Shown in pieces: positions 8,266 to 13,863 of a DNA stretch of 13,863 bases (positions are counted from its first letter, which is position 1; every line of letters begins with the position of its first letter). The position numbers were made by a program, and so were the translations under genes. The DNA comes from Deltaproteobacteria bacterium. GTDB taxonomy: Bacteria; Desulfobacterota_C; Deferrisomatia; Deferrisomatales; JACRMM01. The DNA lies in contig JACRCS010000023.1 of assembly GCA_016218905.1 (NCBI GenBank), positions 1 through 13,863 of the forward strand. The letters run 5' to 3'. Under the pieces are notes generated by a model. That model saw nothing but the letters and a program-made list of their open reading frames with translations. It was not told the DNA's origin and searched no databases.

Positions 8266-9897
8266 TCATACGCGCTGTTTCTCCTCCTCAATCAAGAGCC
8301 TCTTCAAGAACTTGCCGGCGGGGCTCTTCGGCAACTCCTGCCGGAATTCGACGACGTGCGGCCGCTTGTAGGCAGCCATGTTGTCCTTGCACCACTCGAC
8401 GATGGCAGCTTCGGAGACGGAACCGACGAACTCTTCCTTCAGGACGATGAAGGCCTTGGGCGACTCGCCCCGGTAAGGGTCGTCCACGCCAATTACCACC
8501 ACCTCCCGGACGGCCGGATGGGCGTAGATCAGGTTTTCAACCTCGGCCGGGAAGACGCTGAACCCCGAGCACTTGATCATCTCCCGCGTCCGGCCGAGGA
8601 ACTTCACGTAGCCCTCCTCGTCCATCAGGCCCGTGTCGCCCGTGTAGAGCCACCCGTCTCGGAGCATCCGGGCGGACTCCTCCGGCTGGTTCCAGTAGCC
8701 GAGCGTCATCGAAGGAGACCGGATCACGATCTCTCCCGGCTCGTTCGGGCCGAGCTCCCTCGTTCCCGTGTCCTGATCCATGATCTTGATGTCGGAGTTC
8801 AGGTTCGGAACGCCCAGGAAACCGGGCTTGTAGCGGTGGATCGGCGTGACGGCGCCGCCCTGGCAGATGGTCTCGGAGAGGCCGTAGCCCTCGGCCATGG
8901 CGGCCTTCGGCGCCAGGGTCGAGAAGCGGTTCTGCAGCTCGACCGAGATGGGGGCCCCGCCGGTGACGACGCACCGCAGGGACCCGAGCTCGTAGCGCTC
9001 GACCTCCGGTAGGGCCAGCAGGGCGATGATCATGGGCGTCGCGGCGACCCAGAAGGTGCACCGATACCGGGTGATCGTCTGCGCCGCCAGGTCGGGGAGG
9101 AACCGGGGCAGGACGACGACGCGGCCGCCGGAGACCAGGGGGCCGCACATGAGGGCGACCTGTCCCATGACGTGGAAGAAGGGCGTCACGCCCAGGTACA
9201 CGTCGTCTTCCCGCAGGTGCCACCAGTACATCGTCCCGATGGCCGCGCTCGCGAGCGCGTGGTGGCTGATCATCGCCCCCTTGGGCGCACCCGTCGTACC
9301 GCCCGTGTACTGGAGGAGGGCCAGATCGGCCTTGAGGTCGTCCACTCGGCAGATCGGCTCCTCGCTCGAACGCTCGATGAGGTCGACCAAGGAGACGGTC
9401 TCGGAGAAGGAGGGCTTCTCGCCCGTCGCGTCGGTCGGGCCGAAGTCGCCCATCGCCGTGAGGATCACGGTCTCCAGGGGGGTCTTCGCCCTCACGCGCT
9501 CCACCTCGGGGTAGAGGGAGTCGAGGCCGATGAGCACCGTGACGCCGGCGTCGTTCAGCTCGTGCTCGATCTCGGCTGCCCGGAACATGGGGTTCACGGC
9601 CACGACCACCCCGCCCGCCCGCTGCGTCGCGAAGTAGGCCAGGACGAACTGGGGGCAGTTCGCCATGTGAACCGCCACGCGGTCCCCCTTCGCCAGGCCA
9701 AGACCCACCAGTCCCCAGGCGAGCCGGTCGATGAGGCGGTTCAGCTCCGCGTAGCTGATGTCGCGGCCGTTGAAGGTGAGCGCCGCGGCCGAAGGCGTGA
9801 GATTCGCCCACTCCCGGGCGTACTCGGACGTGGGCCGATCCACCTCGCACGTCGTCGGGCACCAAACGGGCCAGACCTTCCGCCATCTACGTTCCAT
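8266..9897 (-). CDS. AMP-dependent acyl-CoA synthetase / ligase
   Basis: Cytoplasmic enzyme of 543 residues in the ANL superfamily. It activates a carboxylic acid with ATP and CoA to the acyl-CoA, with an acyl-adenylate intermediate. Motifs in order: the phosphate-binding loop 'YTGGTTGAPKG' (197-207), 'GYGLSET' (337-343), 'YTGD' with Asp421, the hinge-region 'GRTREMIKCSGFSVFPAEVE' (435-454) and the catalytic Lys529 in 'PKSPAGK'. All key residues are intact, and the length fits medium/long-chain or aryl-acid ligases. The start ATG has GGGAGG about nine bases upstream. It sits between the TetR gene and the TRAP genes, so it probably activates the imported compound. The acid cannot be named: fatty, alicyclic and aromatic acids are all possible. 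Confidence 0.95.
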   Translation of the reverse strand: MERRWRKVWPVWCPTTCEVDRPTSEYAREWANLTPSAAALTFNGRDISYAELNRLIDRLAWGLVGLGLAKGDRVAVHMANCPQFVLAYFATQRAGGVVVAVNPMFRAAEIEHELNDAGVTVLIGLDSLYPEVERVRAKTPLETVILTAMGDFGPTDATGEKPSFSETVSLVDLIERSSEEPICRVDDLKADLALLQYTGGTTGAPKGAMISHHALASAAIGTMYWWHLREDDVYLGVTPFFHVMGQVALMCGPLVSGGRVVVLPRFLPDLAAQTITRYRCTFWVAATPMIIALLALPEVERYELGSLRCVVTGGAPISVELQNRFSTLAPKAAMAEGYGLSETICQGGAVTPIHRYKPGFLGVPNLNSDIKIMDQDTGTRELGPNEPGEIVIRSPSMTLGYWNQPEESARMLRDGWLYTGDTGLMDEEGYVKFLGRTREMIKCSGFSVFPAEVENLIYAHPAVREVVVIGVDDPYRGESPKAFIVLKEEFVGSVSEAAIVEWCKDNMAAYKRPHVVEFRQELPKSPAGKFLKRLLIEEEKQRV

Positions 9898-10056
9898 GGT
9901 GCGCTGCCTCCCTTCTCGGACGAACCCGTCTTCCGCCTTTCTGCGCGGCGTGGGCCTCCGACTCAGAGAGCCACTCGCTCGAAATCGACGAACCGGGCTC
10001 CGGCACGGCCACCGCTTCGCCCCCGATCCGACCTGGCCCGCGGAAGACGAGTGCCC

Positions 10057-10770
10057 TCACGGCCGGCTCGGCTCCTTCTCCGGGAGCTTCCCGGCGCCCG
10101 CCGGCAGATCCAGCCCGAGCCCCCGGAAGACGAACTCCACGAGGAACTCGACGTGCTCGGGAAACCGGGTCAGGTCCAGGTTCCAGCCGCGTAGCGCCAG
10201 GAAGACGGAGATGAAAGGAATCAGGTTGGCGGCGACCTCCGCCTCGTTCCCGGCTAGGCGGATCTGTGGGATCTCCGAGAGGAGGTGCCGGTAGAAGCCG
10301 ACGACGTTCTTGTCGTCCATCTCGAGGACGCGTTTCAGATGCTCGCGTTCGAGATACTTACTCTCCGTATAGAGGAAGAGATACATCTTCCGGTTCTCAT
10401 ATACGAACTCGGTGGAGAGTCGTAGCGCGTGAGCGAGTCGGGCCACAGGGTCCTTGATCGTTTCGAACTCGGCGTCCTTCAGTCGTTGATACCAGAGATC
10501 CTGACTGTGCTTGTGGATCAGGTACAGGATGTCGTCCTTGGAAGAGATGTAATGGTAGAGTTGGCCGAACGACATCCCGCAGGCCGCCGCGATCTCGCGC
10601 ATGGAGGCCCCGTGGAAGCCTTTTTCGAAGAGCACCTTGCTCGCACCCTCGACGATGAGCTGGTGCTTGAGGTCCGTGAGCTCACTGTCGACGGCGGTTC
10701 CCGAAACCTCGGTTCCGCCGGACAGCCGCTTCTCCATCTCTTCGAACTGGTGCCGAATGCCGTCGGTCAT
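10057..10770 (-). CDS. TetR/AcrR-family transcriptional regulator
   Basis: DNA-binding repressor-type protein of 237 residues. After an unusual N-terminal extension of about 30 residues, the helix-turn-helix domain is clear at about 35-82: 'LFEKGFHGASMREIAAACGMSFGQLYHYISSKDD', with the recognition helix near 68-76. The C-terminal ligand domain is helical and resembles regulators that sense acyl-CoA thioesters (KstR2/FadR-like); this is a family impression, not proven. The gene is in the same orientation as, and between, the superfamily oxidoreductase and ligase genes, so it is likely autoregulated with the operon. The ATG has GGGAGGAAG six bases upstream. The paired palindromes at 13474-13493 and 13628-13647 are candidate binding sites. 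Confidence 0.92.
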   Translation of the reverse strand: MTDGIRHQFEEMEKRLSGGTEVSGTAVDSELTDLKHQLIVEGASKVLFEKGFHGASMREIAAACGMSFGQLYHYISSKDDILYLIHKHSQDLWYQRLKDAEFETIKDPVARLAHALRLSTEFVYENRKMYLFLYTESKYLEREHLKRVLEMDDKNVVGFYRHLLSEIPQIRLAGNEAEVAANLIPFISVFLALRGWNLDLTRFPEHVEFLVEFVFRGLGLDLPAGAGKLPEKEPSRP

Positions 10771-10827
10771 GACTTCCTCCCGCGAATCAGAGTCCTCGGT
10801 CCTCCGGGGTGGTATCCCCCGCCCCGG

Positions 10828-10849
10828 CCCTTCCCCGCAAGAGGAAGGG
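10828..10849 (-). other. Stem-loop in the gap before the TetR gene
   Basis: CCCTTCC and GGAAGGG form a perfect seven-pair stem around an eight-base loop, 15 bases after the stop of the preceding gene on the transcribed strand. A second short G4/C4 hairpin follows at about 10805-10820. No T-run follows, so this may be an RNA-processing or stability element rather than a full terminator. Confidence 0.4.
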
Positions 10850-10863
10850 AGAGACGGACGGGC

Positions 10864-12354
10864 TCACAGCTTCGGTGGGAACGCCGGCAGGTCCGCAAAG
10901 AGCGGGTGTGCCTTCTTGTTCTCGATCCGCGCGGCCCGGAGTGCGGCGGCCTTGTAGCGGGCGAAGTCGGCCTCCAGGAGGATGGAGAGCTTCTGCGCCT
11001 CCAGCGACCCCTCCGCGTGGATCGTGAGCACGTCCTCGTAGGAGGACCCGATGTCCTTGACGAGCTTGATCATCCGGAGCCGGTCTTCCGTCGGCACCCC
11101 GGCCTTGCCGGCCAGATACTTCTCGATGAGCGGACGGATCTCCGGGTTGAGGAAGTCCCGCGACGAGGGCGCCGTGGCCACGATGCCGCCTGCGATGTCC
11201 TGCAGGCACCTCGTCGCCTCGTGCCAGTTGCTCGCGAACTGGTACTTGCAGATGTTGGCGATCAGGGGGTTGGGATAGACGAGCTCCCCGCCCTCCTCCT
11301 GGATGCAGCTCTCGACCGCTGCCTTCCCGAGGCACTCGATCAGCTCGGTGTACATGGCGAGCCAGGTGAGCTTCTCCCGCACGTGGGCCTTCTTCTCGAT
11401 GCCGTTGTACTCGGCCATCAGCGCCGCCGCGCCCGCGACGAGCTCGAGCTCGGCCGCTTTGTAGGTCTCCGCGCTCAGGCGATGGAAGTTCGCGAACATG
11501 ACGGCCGTCTCCCCGGCGAACTCCCACTCGCCTTTGAGGAAGATGCGGTCGTTCGGAACGAAGACGTTCTCGAAGACGATGAGCGCGTCGTTGATGTAGA
11601 CGCTGCCGGAGATGGGATGATCGAAGAGGGTGTAGTTCTCGGGGACCTCCGGCTGGGTGGAGATCATCGTGATCCCCTTGGTGTTGAGCGGGATTCCGAA
11701 CGAGACGGCGTACGCCCGGTCCTCCTCCTTCATCGCGTGGCAGGGCGCCACCAGGATCTCGTTGCAGGCGGGCGCCTGACTGATGTGGGCCTTGGCCCCG
11801 CTGACGACGATGCCGTCGGGTCGCTCCTCCACGATCCGGACGTAGAAGTCCTGGTGCTGCACCTGCTGGGAGGGACGCAAGCTCCGGTCGCCCTTGACGT
11901 CCGTGAGACCCATGGCGAAGGAGAGGTCGTTCTTCTGGAGGTGGCGCCGGTACGCCTCCACGTTCCTGGCGTAGCTCGTCCCGTACTTCCGGTCGACCCG
12001 CCGGCTCACCACGGTGACGGCGTTGAGGCCGTCCTTGGCCACGAACTTGGCGCCCGACGGCTTGCCGAAGGTCGCCCGGGCCCAGAGCTTCACCACCTCG
12101 CGGAGCCGCAGGAGATCCTCCCGGGTCCGCTGGGGCTGGAGCGCGAAGCTTACCCGATCGCCGTCCGCGTCGATGTCCGTGAGCAGGTCCTGGTATTTCG
12201 GGTCGTTGCTCATGACGTAGTCCATGGCGACCCACTCGTTGGTGATCTTCAGGAGCGGGTGCTTGGTCACGTCCGGCACGCGCTCGCCGTCGCAGTAGAC
12301 GACCCGGCCGTCTTTGAGGCTCTCCAGGTACTGTTGGGGGGTCTTCAGCGCCAT
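10864..12354 (-). CDS. 4-hydroxybutyryl-CoA dehydratase / 4-hydroxyphenylacetate 3-hydroxylase superfamily protein lacking Fe-S ligands
   Basis: Flavoprotein-fold protein of 496 residues, similar in length to AbfD and HpaB. Segments such as 'LTDVKGDRSLRPSQQ' (150-164), 'DGIVVSGAKAH' (180-190), 'AYAVSFGIPL', 'ELVAGAAALMAEYNGIEK' and 'QDIAGGIVATAPS' resemble 4-hydroxybutyryl-CoA dehydratase more than HpaB. From memory, the clostridial enzyme binds its [4Fe-4S] cluster with Cys99, Cys103, His292 and Cys299. The corresponding residues here appear to be Ser100, Phe104, His291 and Tyr298, so only the histidine remains. Glu257 appears as Asp256 and Tyr296 as Ala295. A cluster-dependent radical dehydratase is therefore unlikely. 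A flavin-only oxygenase, dehydrogenase or isomerase is possible. Automated tools would call it 4-hydroxyphenylacetate 3-hydroxylase; the true substrate is unknown. The ATG is preceded by AAGGAGGAAGG. Confidence 0.88.
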   Translation of the reverse strand: MALKTPQQYLESLKDGRVVYCDGERVPDVTKHPLLKITNEWVAMDYVMSNDPKYQDLLTDIDADGDRVSFALQPQRTREDLLRLREVVKLWARATFGKPSGAKFVAKDGLNAVTVVSRRVDRKYGTSYARNVEAYRRHLQKNDLSFAMGLTDVKGDRSLRPSQQVQHQDFYVRIVEERPDGIVVSGAKAHISQAPACNEILVAPCHAMKEEDRAYAVSFGIPLNTKGITMISTQPEVPENYTLFDHPISGSVYINDALIVFENVFVPNDRIFLKGEWEFAGETAVMFANFHRLSAETYKAAELELVAGAAALMAEYNGIEKKAHVREKLTWLAMYTELIECLGKAAVESCIQEEGGELVYPNPLIANICKYQFASNWHEATRCLQDIAGGIVATAPSSRDFLNPEIRPLIEKYLAGKAGVPTEDRLRMIKLVKDIGSSYEDVLTIHAEGSLEAQKLSILLEADFARYKAAALRAARIENKKAHPLFADLPAFPPKL

Positions 12355-12401
12355 GGTTGTTCCTTCCTCCTTTGTCGGGCGATGTACCGTCGATCTCTCA
12401 C

Positions 12402-12450
12402 TCGGTTGTCAGTTGTCGGTTCTCGGTTCTCGGTTCTCGGTTCTCGGTTG
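12402..12450. repeat. Heptamer tandem array A, seven TCGGTT(C/G) units
   Basis: Seven contiguous 7-bp units on the plus strand: TCGGTTG, TCAGTTG, four TCGGTTC and TCGGTTG. It lies in the 231-base gap between the SDR and the AbfD-like gene, nearest the latter. Its units are the near reverse complement of those in array B. Confidence 0.9.
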
Positions 12451-12453
12451 TCG

Positions 12454-12586
12454 AACTGATTACTGATTACTGATTACTGATTGCTGATTACTGATTACTG
12501 ATTACTGATTACTGATTACTGATTACTGATTACTGGTTACTGATTACTGATAACTGAGTACTGATAACTGATAACTGATAACTGAT
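12454..12586. repeat. Heptamer tandem array B, nineteen (T/A)ACTGAT units
   Basis: Nineteen contiguous 7-bp units, mostly TACTGAT, with AACTGAT variants clustered toward the SDR end and single changes in a few units (TGCTGAT, TACTGGT, AACTGAG). The last base is the final base of the SDR stop codon TAA, so the array abuts the coding region exactly. A 7-bp period repeats in coding phase every 21 bp, so all frames read as repeats and spurious ORFs arise. Such heptamer arrays are, from memory, scattered between genes in several bacterial phyla. Confidence 0.92.
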
Positions 12587-13377
12587 TACAGTCCGTGCCA
12601 GAGCGTCAGTTCCTCGTCGGTAGAGACAGTGCCCGTGATCCCCCTCGCGTCCTGCGCGGCGAGGAAGACGGCGCACCGAACCATCTTCTCCGCCGACACC
12701 CAGCCGCTTCGTTCCTCCTCCCTGGTCCAGAAGCGCATGCCTTCGGTGTCGACGGGGTCCTTGGGTTTCAGGCCGTTCACCGCGATGTTGTGCTTGCCGA
12801 CCTCCACCGCGAGGCCGAAGGTGAAGCGGTCGAGACCGGCCGTGGCCGCCGCGTAGGCGACGCCCGTCGGCACGGTCCCGGCGTCCCTCTCGTCCGCCGC
12901 GAGAGAGGAGATGTTGATGATGCTGCCGGAGCGCCGCGCGATCATGTGGGGGAGCACCGCCCGCGCGCAGAGGAACGCGCCGGTGAGGTTCACCTTGAGG
13001 ACCGCCTCCCACCGCTTGAGCGGCGTCTCCGCGACGGGATGGAGGAAGGCGACCCCGGCGTTGTTGACGAGCACGTCGACGCGGCCGAAGCGGGCGAGCG
13101 CCGCGTCCACCATGGCCCCGACGCTCGCCTCGTCCGTCACGTCGCAGCGCACAGCGAGGGCCTCTCCGCCGAGCGAGGAGATCTCCCGCGCCGTGTCGTG
13201 GATGGTCCCTTCCAGACCCCCGCGGGCCTCCTCGGAACGCGCCGCCAGCACGATTCGGGCCCCTTCCCTCGCGAGCCCCACGGCGATGGCCTTGCCGATC
13301 CCGCGGCTCGCCCCGGTGACGATCGCAACCTTCCCCTCGAGCCCGGCGCGGCCGAGCCCCTTTTCAGAACCGCTCAT
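12586..13377 (-). CDS. Short-chain dehydrogenase/reductase with Thr in place of the catalytic Lys
   Basis: Rossmann-fold protein of 263 residues, typical for classical SDRs, and first gene of the presumed operon. The cofactor motif 'TGASRGIG' is at 21-28, Asp79 is in 'CDVTD', 'NNAG' is at 105-108, Asn130 is in 'KVNLTG' and the catalytic serine region 'NISSL' is at 155-159. The active-site tyrosine is Tyr175, but the YxxxK lysine is replaced by Thr179 ('YAAATAGLDRF'). The codon is ACG, one base from AAG. The segment after it, 'VNGLKPKDPVDTEGMRFW', keeps a family-like pattern. The enzyme would normally oxidise or reduce a hydroxyl/keto group with NAD(P). With this change it may be weak, inactive or non-catalytic. 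The ATG has only a modest AAAGGCG upstream. The stop codon touches the heptamer array. Confidence 0.9.
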   Translation of the reverse strand: MSGSEKGLGRAGLEGKVAIVTGASRGIGKAIAVGLAREGARIVLAARSEEARGGLEGTIHDTAREISSLGGEALAVRCDVTDEASVGAMVDAALARFGRVDVLVNNAGVAFLHPVAETPLKRWEAVLKVNLTGAFLCARAVLPHMIARRSGSIINISSLAADERDAGTVPTGVAYAAATAGLDRFTFGLAVEVGKHNIAVNGLKPKDPVDTEGMRFWTREEERSGWVSAEKMVRCAVFLAAQDARGITGTVSTDEELTLWHGL

Positions 13378-13460
13378 GTCGGATCGCCTTTCTGGCCTTG
13401 GATTGGATCGCTCATCCGTCTCTCCGTATCATCGAGGCGGCCCGAAAGGTTTGACCGCCG

Positions 13461-13473
13461 GGACAAGCTGTCC
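13461..13473. promoter_or_regulatory. Short dyad GGACA-AGC-TGTCC beside operator O1
   Basis: Five-pair perfect dyad around a three-base centre, ending one base before operator O1. It lies at about the predicted transcription start of the proximal promoter. It may be a second protein-binding site or the first hairpin of the leader. Confidence 0.3.
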
Positions 13474-13493
13474 TAGATAGAACATTCGATCTA
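13474..13493. promoter_or_regulatory. Operator-like palindrome O1 (TetR-type)
   Basis: Imperfect 20-bp palindrome, TAGATAGAAC-ATTCGATCTA, matching its reverse complement at 16 of 20 positions. It matches O2 at 16 of 20 positions, including the TAGATAGA left arm. It lies 97 bases upstream of the SDR start and overlaps the spacer and -10 of the proximal candidate promoter, a classic repressor position. The TetR protein encoded in the operon is the natural candidate to bind it. Confidence 0.55.
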
Positions 13494-13504
13494 CGCGCTT
13501 ACAA
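13476..13504 (-). promoter_or_regulatory. Candidate proximal promoter P1
   Basis: On the minus strand TTGTAA (13504-13499) is followed after 17 bases by TCTATC (13481-13476). The match to the sigma-70 consensus is only fair: four of six and three of six. The overlap with palindrome O1 raises its plausibility. Confidence 0.3.
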
Positions 13505-13527
13505 ACCCGACTTTCCCGTTCGGGTCC

Positions 13528-13553
13528 GCGGGGAGCCTCCCCCGCTCCGGAGC
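13528..13553. other. Adjacent GC-rich hairpins in the leader
   Basis: A six-pair stem GCGGGG/CCCCGC spans 13528-13545 with a six-base loop. It overlaps by two bases the perfect palindrome GCTCCGGAGC at 13544-13553. The two structures are mutually exclusive at their junction. They lie between O2 and O1, within any transcript from the distal promoter. No U-run is evident. The sequence from 13378 to 13863 otherwise contains no gene I can support. Confidence 0.3.
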
Positions 13554-13627
13554 CGGCAGAGACCGCAAGGACCCGCCCTGAGCGGATCTCCGGTGCATCC
13601 CGGGAGTGAGACCGAGCGGCGACCTCG

Positions 13628-13647
13628 TAGATAGAGCGCTCGTTCTA
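13628..13647. promoter_or_regulatory. Operator-like palindrome O2 (TetR-type)
   Basis: TAGATAGAGC-GCTCGTTCTA is an imperfect 20-bp palindrome with a perfect GAGCGCTC core and TAGA/TCTA ends. It is the second copy of the O1 motif, 154 bp away centre to centre. It sits just downstream of the distal candidate promoter, where a bound repressor could block elongation. A further CGTTC/GAACG inverted pair overlaps its right side (13641-13657). Confidence 0.6.
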
Positions 13648-13658
13648 TGAATGAACGT

Positions 13659-13687
13659 AGTCTTGCAGCCCTCTCACCGGCTGTCAA
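13659..13687 (-). promoter_or_regulatory. Candidate distal promoter P2
   Basis: A perfect minus-strand -35 hexamer TTGACA (13687-13682) is followed after 17 bases by AAGACT (13664-13659), a weak -10. The predicted start near 13652 would place O2 at about +5 to +24. The -35 is strong; the -10 is doubtful. Confidence 0.35.
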
Positions 13688-13765
13688 TCGAAAAGTAACG
13701 GCATCTCACGAGTCGGCCCCGATTCTATACAGAGCGTCACAATTGTTTGCGCATCTGCCCCTGAG

Positions 13766-13845
13766 CGTAGGGTGGGGCGTTCCGCCGCAGGCGGGTTGCC
13801 CCACGCGTGGGCGAACCTCGCTGCGCGAGAACCGCCCACCCTACG
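13766..13845. repeat. REP/BIME-type element: two inverted GTAG-headed hairpins
   Basis: An 80-bp imperfect palindrome centred at 13805.5 on CCCACGCGTGGG. Each half is a hairpin with GTAG at its outer foot. The left one pairs GTGGGGC (13772-13778) with GCCCCAC (13798-13804), has a GTT/GTT internal loop and an inner stem CCGCC/GGCGG with GCA loop. The right one pairs GTGGGCG (13807-13813) with CGCCCAC (13833-13839), with inner stem CTCGC/GCGAG. The GTAG foot, bulged stem and inverted pairing are hallmarks of REP elements arranged as a BIME, which RAYT (TnpA-REP) transposases mobilise. No such transposase is in the window. Confidence 0.75.
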
Positions 13846-13863
13846 GCAACCCGGTACGCGCAA

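Noticed and set aside
10864..12354. Plain annotation as 4-hydroxyphenylacetate 3-monooxygenase (HpaB)
   Set aside because: The conserved blocks fit the 4-hydroxybutyryl-CoA dehydratase branch better, and no partner flavin reductase (HpaC) is nearby, so a specific HpaB call would be misleading.
10429..12459. Plus-strand open frame of 676 codons
   Set aside because: Antisense shadow of the TetR and AbfD-like genes, whose protein motifs are unambiguous. It ends in the heptamer array.
12454..12586. Heptamer array as a CRISPR
   Set aside because: The repeats are 7 bp with no spacers, so it is a simple tandem repeat.
12530..13012. Minus-strand 160-codon ORF ending in a 'QLSVIS' repeat
   Set aside because: It is an out-of-frame shadow of the SDR; the repeated peptide is just the heptamer array read in frame.
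13499..13687. Minus-strand 62-codon ORF upstream of the SDR
   Set aside because: Its frame runs through the candidate promoter, O2 palindrome and leader hairpins; no binding site or domain is seen.
13647..13863. Plus-strand frame from an ATG at 13647 that stays open to the window end
   Set aside because: It runs straight through the REP/BIME element, has no clear ribosome binding site and no recognisable domain, so it is most likely chance.

Overview
This is a GC-rich bacterial window in which every supported gene lies on the minus strand, so transcription runs from high to low coordinates. The content points to a catabolic operon of a soil or subsurface bacterium: a TRAP importer, an acyl-CoA ligase and a full set of beta-oxidation enzymes. 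High GC, TRAP plus acyl-CoA gene sets, heptamer repeats and REP-type hairpins would fit an uncultured lineage such as Rokubacteriales, a deltaproteobacterial group or a similar taxon. No rRNA or marker gene is present, so this placement is weak inference.

Layout in order of transcription. Positions 13863-13378 hold no convincing gene. They contain a two-hairpin REP/BIME-type element (13766-13845), two nearly identical 20-bp operator-like palindromes (13628-13647 and 13474-13493), two candidate promoters and leader hairpins. Next come a short-chain dehydrogenase/reductase (13377-12586) that lacks the usual catalytic lysine, two heptamer tandem arrays in opposite orientation (12586-12402), a protein of the 4-hydroxybutyryl-CoA dehydratase/HpaB superfamily that has lost the Fe-S cysteine ligands (12354-10864), a TetR regulator (10770-10057), an acyl-CoA synthetase (9897-8266), a three-gene TRAP transporter dctP-dctQ-dctM (8191-5276), a FadN-type fused 3-hydroxyacyl-CoA dehydrogenase/enoyl-CoA hydratase (5174-2805), an imperfect inverted repeat in the gap (2718-2635), an isomerase-like crotonase (2509-1631), a thiolase (1610-426) and the N-terminal 132 codons of an acyl-CoA dehydrogenase that leaves the window at base 1.

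How it may work: the TRAP system imports a carboxylate, the ligase makes the CoA thioester, and the acyl-CoA dehydrogenase, FadN-type bifunctional enzyme and thiolase run one or more beta-oxidation rounds. The crotonase appears suited to double-bond isomerisation. The AbfD/HpaB-like flavoprotein and the SDR are the unusual members and probably handle the feature that makes the substrate non-standard. The TetR protein is the obvious candidate for binding the paired palindromes upstream of the first gene. The substrate cannot be named from sequence alone.
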